A DNA stretch of 37,804 nucleotides from Hydrogenophaga sp. GTDB taxonomy: Bacteria > Pseudomonadota > Gammaproteobacteria > Burkholderiales > Burkholderiaceae_C. The translations under genes were made by a program, and so were the position numbers. Every line of letters starts with the position of its first letter. Position 1 is the first letter of the stretch. Positions 34,452 to 37,804 of the stretch are shown here, piece after piece. Under the pieces are notes generated by a model. That model was not told the DNA's origin. It saw only the letters and a program-made list of their open reading frames with translations, and made no database searches. Location: assembly GCA_030682835.1 (NCBI GenBank), contig JAUXNG010000030.1:1-37804 (forward strand). The letters run 5' to 3'.

Positions 34452-35084
34452 ATGAAATTCAACAAGCTGATCGCAGCCACCCTGACCACCGCAGCACTGA
34501 CCTTTGGTGGTGCCGCTAGTGCCGCCATCGTGGTGCAAGAAGGAAACCTCCCGCCTTTGGGTGGCTTGGTTCTGTCAAATAAATGCGACAAGTCGCTTAT
34601 TGACGGTCCTGCCCTGACTGTTCAAGGGTGCCTGCAGAACTCTGAGTCCACGGTCATCAATTTCACTAGCAATGAGAATATTTCGATCAGCGGTGGACAA
34701 GCGGCTATCAAAGCTGAAGATAACGGATTCACCTACCTGTCCATTTCCCTGGCCGCATTGAACGCCACGTTCGACAAGCTCATTCTGGACATCTTTTCTG
34801 ACGTCAAGGGTTCCGTGATTTTCACAGGTACCCCCGGTGGCTCCAGCCCGTCGTACACACTCAAAAACGGTAGCAACTTCTTCACCATCACTGGCGACGC
34901 CGGAGAAGGTTTCAACTCCATTTTCTTCGTCACCACCAACGCTGTGGTTACGAACCTGAAGCAGGTTCGCCTGTCTCCCACTCCAGGAAACGAAGTTCCT
35001 GAGCCAGCATCCCTGGCCCTGCTGGGCCTGGGCCTTGTGGGCATCGGTGCTGCCCGCCGCCTGCGCAAAGCCAACAAGGCCTGA
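34452..35084 (+). CDS. PEP-CTERM sorted protein 2
   Basis: A 210-residue exported protein. Signal peptide KFNKLIAATLTTAALTFGGAASA, mature domain starting at AIVVQEGN with a pair of cysteines (NKCDKS, QGCLQN), then the sorting signal VPEPASLALLGLGLVGIGAARR with Pro-Glu-Pro at 183-185 and a basic tail RLRKANKA. The C-terminal 29 residues nearly match those of protein 1, while the mature domains look unrelated. Codon use and base composition look less GC-rich than the neighbouring genes (by eye). The ATG has GGAG upstream. The mature domain resembles no family I can name. Confidence 0.92.
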   Translation: MKFNKLIAATLTTAALTFGGAASAAIVVQEGNLPPLGGLVLSNKCDKSLIDGPALTVQGCLQNSESTVINFTSNENISISGGQAAIKAEDNGFTYLSISLAALNATFDKLILDIFSDVKGSVIFTGTPGGSSPSYTLKNGSNFFTITGDAGEGFNSIFFVTTNAVVTNLKQVRLSPTPGNEVPEPASLALLGLGLVGIGAARRLRKANKA

Positions 35085-35095
35085 TAGGCTCTGCT

Positions 35096-35151
35096 CATTC
35101 AGCGCCCTGCGCTGAATGCAAACAAGAAAGCCACCGCATGCGGTGGCTTTC
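35096..35151. terminator. Tandem hairpins between convergent genes
   Basis: Hairpin 1 is CATTCAGCGC (35096-35105) / GCGCTGAATG (35109-35118), loop CCT. Hairpin 2 is GAAAGCCACCGC (35126-35137) / GCGGTGGCTTTC (35140-35151), followed by a T-rich run. They end PEP-CTERM gene 2 and, because hairpin 2 is flanked by A-rich DNA on its left, probably also the convergent fghA transcript. Confidence 0.85.
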
Positions 35152-35181
35152 TGCTTTCCGGGTACCGAAGGGCCGATCGGA

Positions 35182-36051
35182 TCAGGCCAGTGCCGCGGCG
35201 TGATGGCGCAAGTGGTCTTCCATGAAAGTGGCGATGAAGTAGTAGCCGTGGTCGTAGCCGGCGTGGCGGCGCAGGATCAGCGGCTGGCCTGCCTGGGTGC
35301 AGGCGGCCTCGAAATCTTCGGGGTGCAGTTGCTCTTCAAGGAATTTGTCGGCCAGCCCCTGGTCCACCAGAATGCCTGCCGGGTAGGGGGCGCTGGCTAA
35401 CTGCGCCATAAGGGCGCTGGCGTCGTGCGCAGCCCAGCTGCTCTCGTCCTGCCCCAGGTAGCCCATGAAGGCCTTGCGGCCCCAGGGGCAGTGGGTGGGC
35501 GCGCAGATGGGTGCAAAGGCCGACACACTGCGGAAACGCCCGGGGTGGCGCAGCGCCAGCGTGAGCGCGCCGTGGCCGCCCATGGAGTGCCCAAACAGAC
35601 CCTGGCTCTCGCCGTCCAGCCCGAACACCTCGGCTGCCTGCGGCAGCAGCTCCTGCAGCAGGTAGCTCTCCATGCGCCAGTGGCCGGCCCAGGGCGCATG
35701 CGTGGCGTCCAGGTAAAAGCCCGCACCCACACCGAAGTCCCAGTGGTGGTCTTCGCTGTCGACCCCGGCGCCACGGGGGCTGGTGTCGGGCATGAGCAGC
35801 GCGAGACCCAGCTCGGCCGCCACGCGCTGTGCACCGCCTTTGATGGCAAAGGTTTCCTCGGTGCAGGTCAGCCCCGCCAAAAAGGTGAGCAGCGGCACCT
35901 GCGCGCCCGCGAGCGCCTGCGGCGGCAGGAACAAGCCGAAGCGCATGGGCAGGCCGATCTCACGCGACGCATGTTTGTAGAAACGCTGCACACCGCCAAA
36001 GCAGGCGTGCTCGCTGATCAGTTCAAGTCGGTCAAAAGCCATGGTGTTCAT
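35182..36051 (-). CDS. fghA: S-formylglutathione hydrolase
   Basis: A 289-residue alpha/beta hydrolase (esterase D family) that hydrolyses S-formylglutathione to formate and glutathione, the last step of glutathione-dependent formaldehyde oxidation. The nucleophile Ser156 is in GLFGHSMGGHGAL; Asp and His are in ILVDQGLADKFL and RRHAGYDHGYYFI. The family marker FLAGLTCTEETFAIKGGAQR carries the conserved Cys63. SRGAGVDSEDHHWDFGVGAGFYLDAT-type sequence (PRGAGVDSEDHHWDFG) is also present. The start at 36051 overlaps the stop of the upstream alpha/beta hydrolase gene in an ATGA; an ATG three codons later is possible. It is the last gene of an operon with frmA. Confidence 0.95.
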   Translation of the reverse strand: MNTMAFDRLELISEHACFGGVQRFYKHASREIGLPMRFGLFLPPQALAGAQVPLLTFLAGLTCTEETFAIKGGAQRVAAELGLALLMPDTSPRGAGVDSEDHHWDFGVGAGFYLDATHAPWAGHWRMESYLLQELLPQAAEVFGLDGESQGLFGHSMGGHGALTLALRHPGRFRSVSAFAPICAPTHCPWGRKAFMGYLGQDESSWAAHDASALMAQLASAPYPAGILVDQGLADKFLEEQLHPEDFEAACTQAGQPLILRRHAGYDHGYYFIATFMEDHLRHHAAALA

Positions 36052-36974
36052 CGGTGTGAAAGTGCCCGCCGCCAGCGGCGGACCAGTTCAAGAATGGCGT
36101 CGGCGAAGGCGCGGGGCGCCTCCTGCGGCAGGTTGTGGCCAACGCCGGGAAGCTGGCGGTGGGAGCGCGGCCCGGTGAAGCGGTGGGCGTGCGCCTGCGC
36201 GGGCTCGGCCGGCCGCACGCCGTCTGCCAGCCCGTCCAGGGTGATGGCCGGCACGGCGATCACCGGCTGTTCGGCCAGGCGGCGCTCTACGTCCGCCACC
36301 GCCGGGTCGCCGGGCACCAGGCCGAAGCGGTGGCGGTAGGAGTGGATCACCACGTCGACGAAATCGGGGTTGTCAAACGCGGCGGCACTGCGCTCGAAGG
36401 TGGCGTCATCAAAGGCCCAGGTGGGCGACCACATCTGCCAGAGCAGGCGGCAGAGCGCTCGACGGTCCTGCAGCAGCGCCGCGCGCCCGCGCTCGCTGTG
36501 GAACAGGTACTGGTACCAGAGGCGGTGTTCGTCTTCCGGGGTGCCGGGCTCCAGGGCCCGGGCGATGTTCTGGATGTTGTAGCTGTTGACCGAGACCAGC
36601 CCCGCGCAGCGCTCAGGCCACAGGGCCGCCACCACGCAGGCGGACCGCCCGCCCCAGTCGTAACCGGCCAGCACCGCACGCTCGATGCGCAATGCGTCCA
36701 GCAGCGCGAGCAGGTCGGCCCCCAGCACCGCCTGTTCGCCGGAGCGGGGGGTCAGCGAGTCCAGAAAGCGGGTGGCGCCGTAGCCGCGCAGGTAGGGCAC
36801 CACCACCCGGCAGCCCGCCTCGGCCAGCATCGGTGCCACCTCGGCGTAGGCATGGATGTCGTACGGAAACCCGTGCATCAACAACACCGGCGGGCCGTCG
36901 GCAGGGCCGCTGACGTGGCAGGCCCCGTCGAGCACGCCGGCCCGCAGCTGCAGGTTCACACCCAGTGTCTGCAT
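36048..36974 (-). CDS. Alpha/beta hydrolase with Asp nucleophile (epoxide-hydrolase or dehalogenase type)
   Basis: A 308-residue hydrolase. The oxyanion motif is HGFPYD (34-39), the YLRGYGATRF block follows, and the nucleophile elbow reads LAGYDWGGRSA, so the nucleophile is Asp106, as in epoxide hydrolases and haloalkane dehalogenases, not Ser. The catalytic His is in PGVGHNLPQEAP. It lies 16 bp after frmA and overlaps fghA by 4 bp, so it is inserted between the two formaldehyde genes and co-expressed with them. A link to a substrate that releases formaldehyde or another aldehyde is possible (inference); no substrate can be assigned. Confidence 0.9.
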   Translation of the reverse strand: MQTLGVNLQLRAGVLDGACHVSGPADGPPVLLMHGFPYDIHAYAEVAPMLAEAGCRVVVPYLRGYGATRFLDSLTPRSGEQAVLGADLLALLDALRIERAVLAGYDWGGRSACVVAALWPERCAGLVSVNSYNIQNIARALEPGTPEDEHRLWYQYLFHSERGRAALLQDRRALCRLLWQMWSPTWAFDDATFERSAAAFDNPDFVDVVIHSYRHRFGLVPGDPAVADVERRLAEQPVIAVPAITLDGLADGVRPAEPAQAHAHRFTGPRSHRQLPGVGHNLPQEAPRAFADAILELVRRWRRALSHR

Positions 36975-36990
36975 GGGAAGGCGAACCGCT

Positions 36991-37804
36991 TCAGAACTCC
37001 ACCACGGCGCGGATCGACTCGCCGCGCTTCATCAGCGCAAAGCCTTCGTTGATGTCGGCCAGTTTGAGCTTGTGGGTGATGAGGTCGTCGATGTTGATCT
37101 TGCCCTCCATGTACCAGTCGACGATCTTGGGCACGTCGGTGCGGCCGCGCGCGCCACCGAAGGCCGAGCCTTCCCATTTGCGGCCGGTGACCAGCTGGAA
37201 CGGGCGGGTGCTGATTTCGGCGCCGGCCTCGGCCACGCCGATGATGATGCTGCGGCCCCAGCCCTTGTGCGTGCATTCCAGCGCGTCGCGCATCACCTTC
37301 GTGTTGCCGATGCACTCGAAGCTGTAGTCGGCCCCGCCGTCGGTGAGCTGGACGATGGCGTCCACCACGTTCGGCACTTCCTTGGGGTTGATGAAGTGCG
37401 TCATGCCGAACTTGCGTGCCATGGCCTCGCGCTCGGGGTTCAGGTCGACGCCGATGATCTTGTCGGCGCCCACCATCTTCGCGCCCTGGATCACGTTCAG
37501 GCCGATGCCGCCCAGGCCGAACACGACCACGTTGGCGCCCGCTTCCACCTTGGCGGTGAAGATCACGGCGCCAATGCCGGTGGTGACGCCGCAACCGATG
37601 TAGCAGACCTTGTCAAAGGGCGCGTCTTCGCGGATCTTGGCCAGCGAAATCTCGGGCGCCACGGTGTAGTTGCTGAAGGTGCTGGTGCCCATGTAATGAA
37701 AGATGGGCTGGCCGTCCAGGCTGAAGCGGCTGGTGGCGTCGGGCATGAGGCCTTTGCCTTGCGTTCCGCGAATGAGCTGGCACAGGTTGGTTTTGCGGCT
37801 CAGG
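36991..37804 (-). CDS. frmA: S-(hydroxymethyl)glutathione dehydrogenase / class III alcohol dehydrogenase (5' end outside window)
   Basis: Oxidises S-(hydroxymethyl)glutathione to S-formylglutathione with NAD. The C-terminal 271 codons are present, about three quarters of the usual 370 residues. Visible: LSRKTNLCQLIRGTQGKGLMPD at the window edge, KVCYIGCGVTTGIGAV, the NAD-binding GLGGIGLNVIQGAK and IGVDLNPERE, ECIGNTKVMRDALE and SAFGGARGRTDVPKIVDWYMEG, the GxARGRxxVP pattern typical of class III enzymes. The catalytic zinc ligands near the N-terminus lie outside the window. It starts the operon frmA, alpha/beta hydrolase, fghA, with gaps of 16 bp and a 4-bp overlap. Confidence 0.95.
   Translation of the reverse strand, partial: LSRKTNLCQLIRGTQGKGLMPDATSRFSLDGQPIFHYMGTSTFSNYTVAPEISLAKIREDAPFDKVCYIGCGVTTGIGAVIFTAKVEAGANVVVFGLGGIGLNVIQGAKMVGADKIIGVDLNPEREAMARKFGMTHFINPKEVPNVVDAIVQLTDGGADYSFECIGNTKVMRDALECTHKGWGRSIIIGVAEAGAEISTRPFQLVTGRKWEGSAFGGARGRTDVPKIVDWYMEGKINIDDLITHKLKLADINEGFALMKRGESIRAVVEF

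Overview
The window reads as chromosomal DNA of a GC-rich betaproteobacterium, most likely a member of the Comamonadaceae in the Burkholderiales. The basis is gene content: a complete class I polyhydroxybutyrate operon, a prkA-yeaH-spoVR operon, a TRAP binding protein, PEP-CTERM proteins, a gph-Rieske-sppA block and glutathione-dependent formaldehyde oxidation. This is inference from gene families; no rRNA or tRNA gene was seen that would place it more exactly. Most of the window is densely packed, with many ATGA or TGATG stop/start overlaps.

Layout, left to right. 1-2600: the 3'-truncated methylmalonyl-CoA mutase gene scpA, divergent from a FadR-type GntR regulator. 2625-7456: minus-strand operon prkA-yeaH-spoVR, preceded by a possible sigma-54 promoter. 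7715-10025: dusA and a degenerate HD-GYP protein. 10132-14215: minus-strand phaC-phaA-phaB operon, with one copy of a structured repeat 10 bp after phaC and another 10 bp after phaA, and a strong terminator after phaB. 14353-22307: a small membrane protein, pgeF, maiA, a slipin/NfeD protease pair, an old-yellow-enzyme reductase, and a coupled pair made of an archaeal-type nucleoside phosphorylase and a PRPP-synthetase-like protein.

22372-28543 is a probable catabolic island: a GntR regulator, a perfect palindromic operator, then a Rieske oxygenase, a glutamine-synthetase-like ligase, a [2Fe-2S] ferredoxin, a fumarylpyruvate-hydrolase-like enzyme and a TRAP binding protein. The order suggests uptake of an acid, gamma-glutamylation of an amine or a similar conjugation, oxygenation, and C-C hydrolysis. 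The substrate cannot be read from the sequence. The C-terminal tail of the oxygenase is encoded by an inverted pair of repeats resembling dispersed intergenic repeats.

28629-37804: a Nudix hydrolase; a complete IS1380-type insertion sequence with 19-bp perfect inverted repeats; a cluster of short repeats; sppA, a Rieske protein and a gph-like phosphatase; two tandem PEP-CTERM genes; and the formaldehyde operon frmA (truncated by the window end), an alpha/beta hydrolase, and fghA.

The most notable non-coding signal is upstream of the two PEP-CTERM genes. Each has a near-consensus sigma-54 -24/-12 element, and each has the same TGTC-N9-GACA inverted repeat at almost the same distance upstream. 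This looks like a shared activator-dependent regulon.
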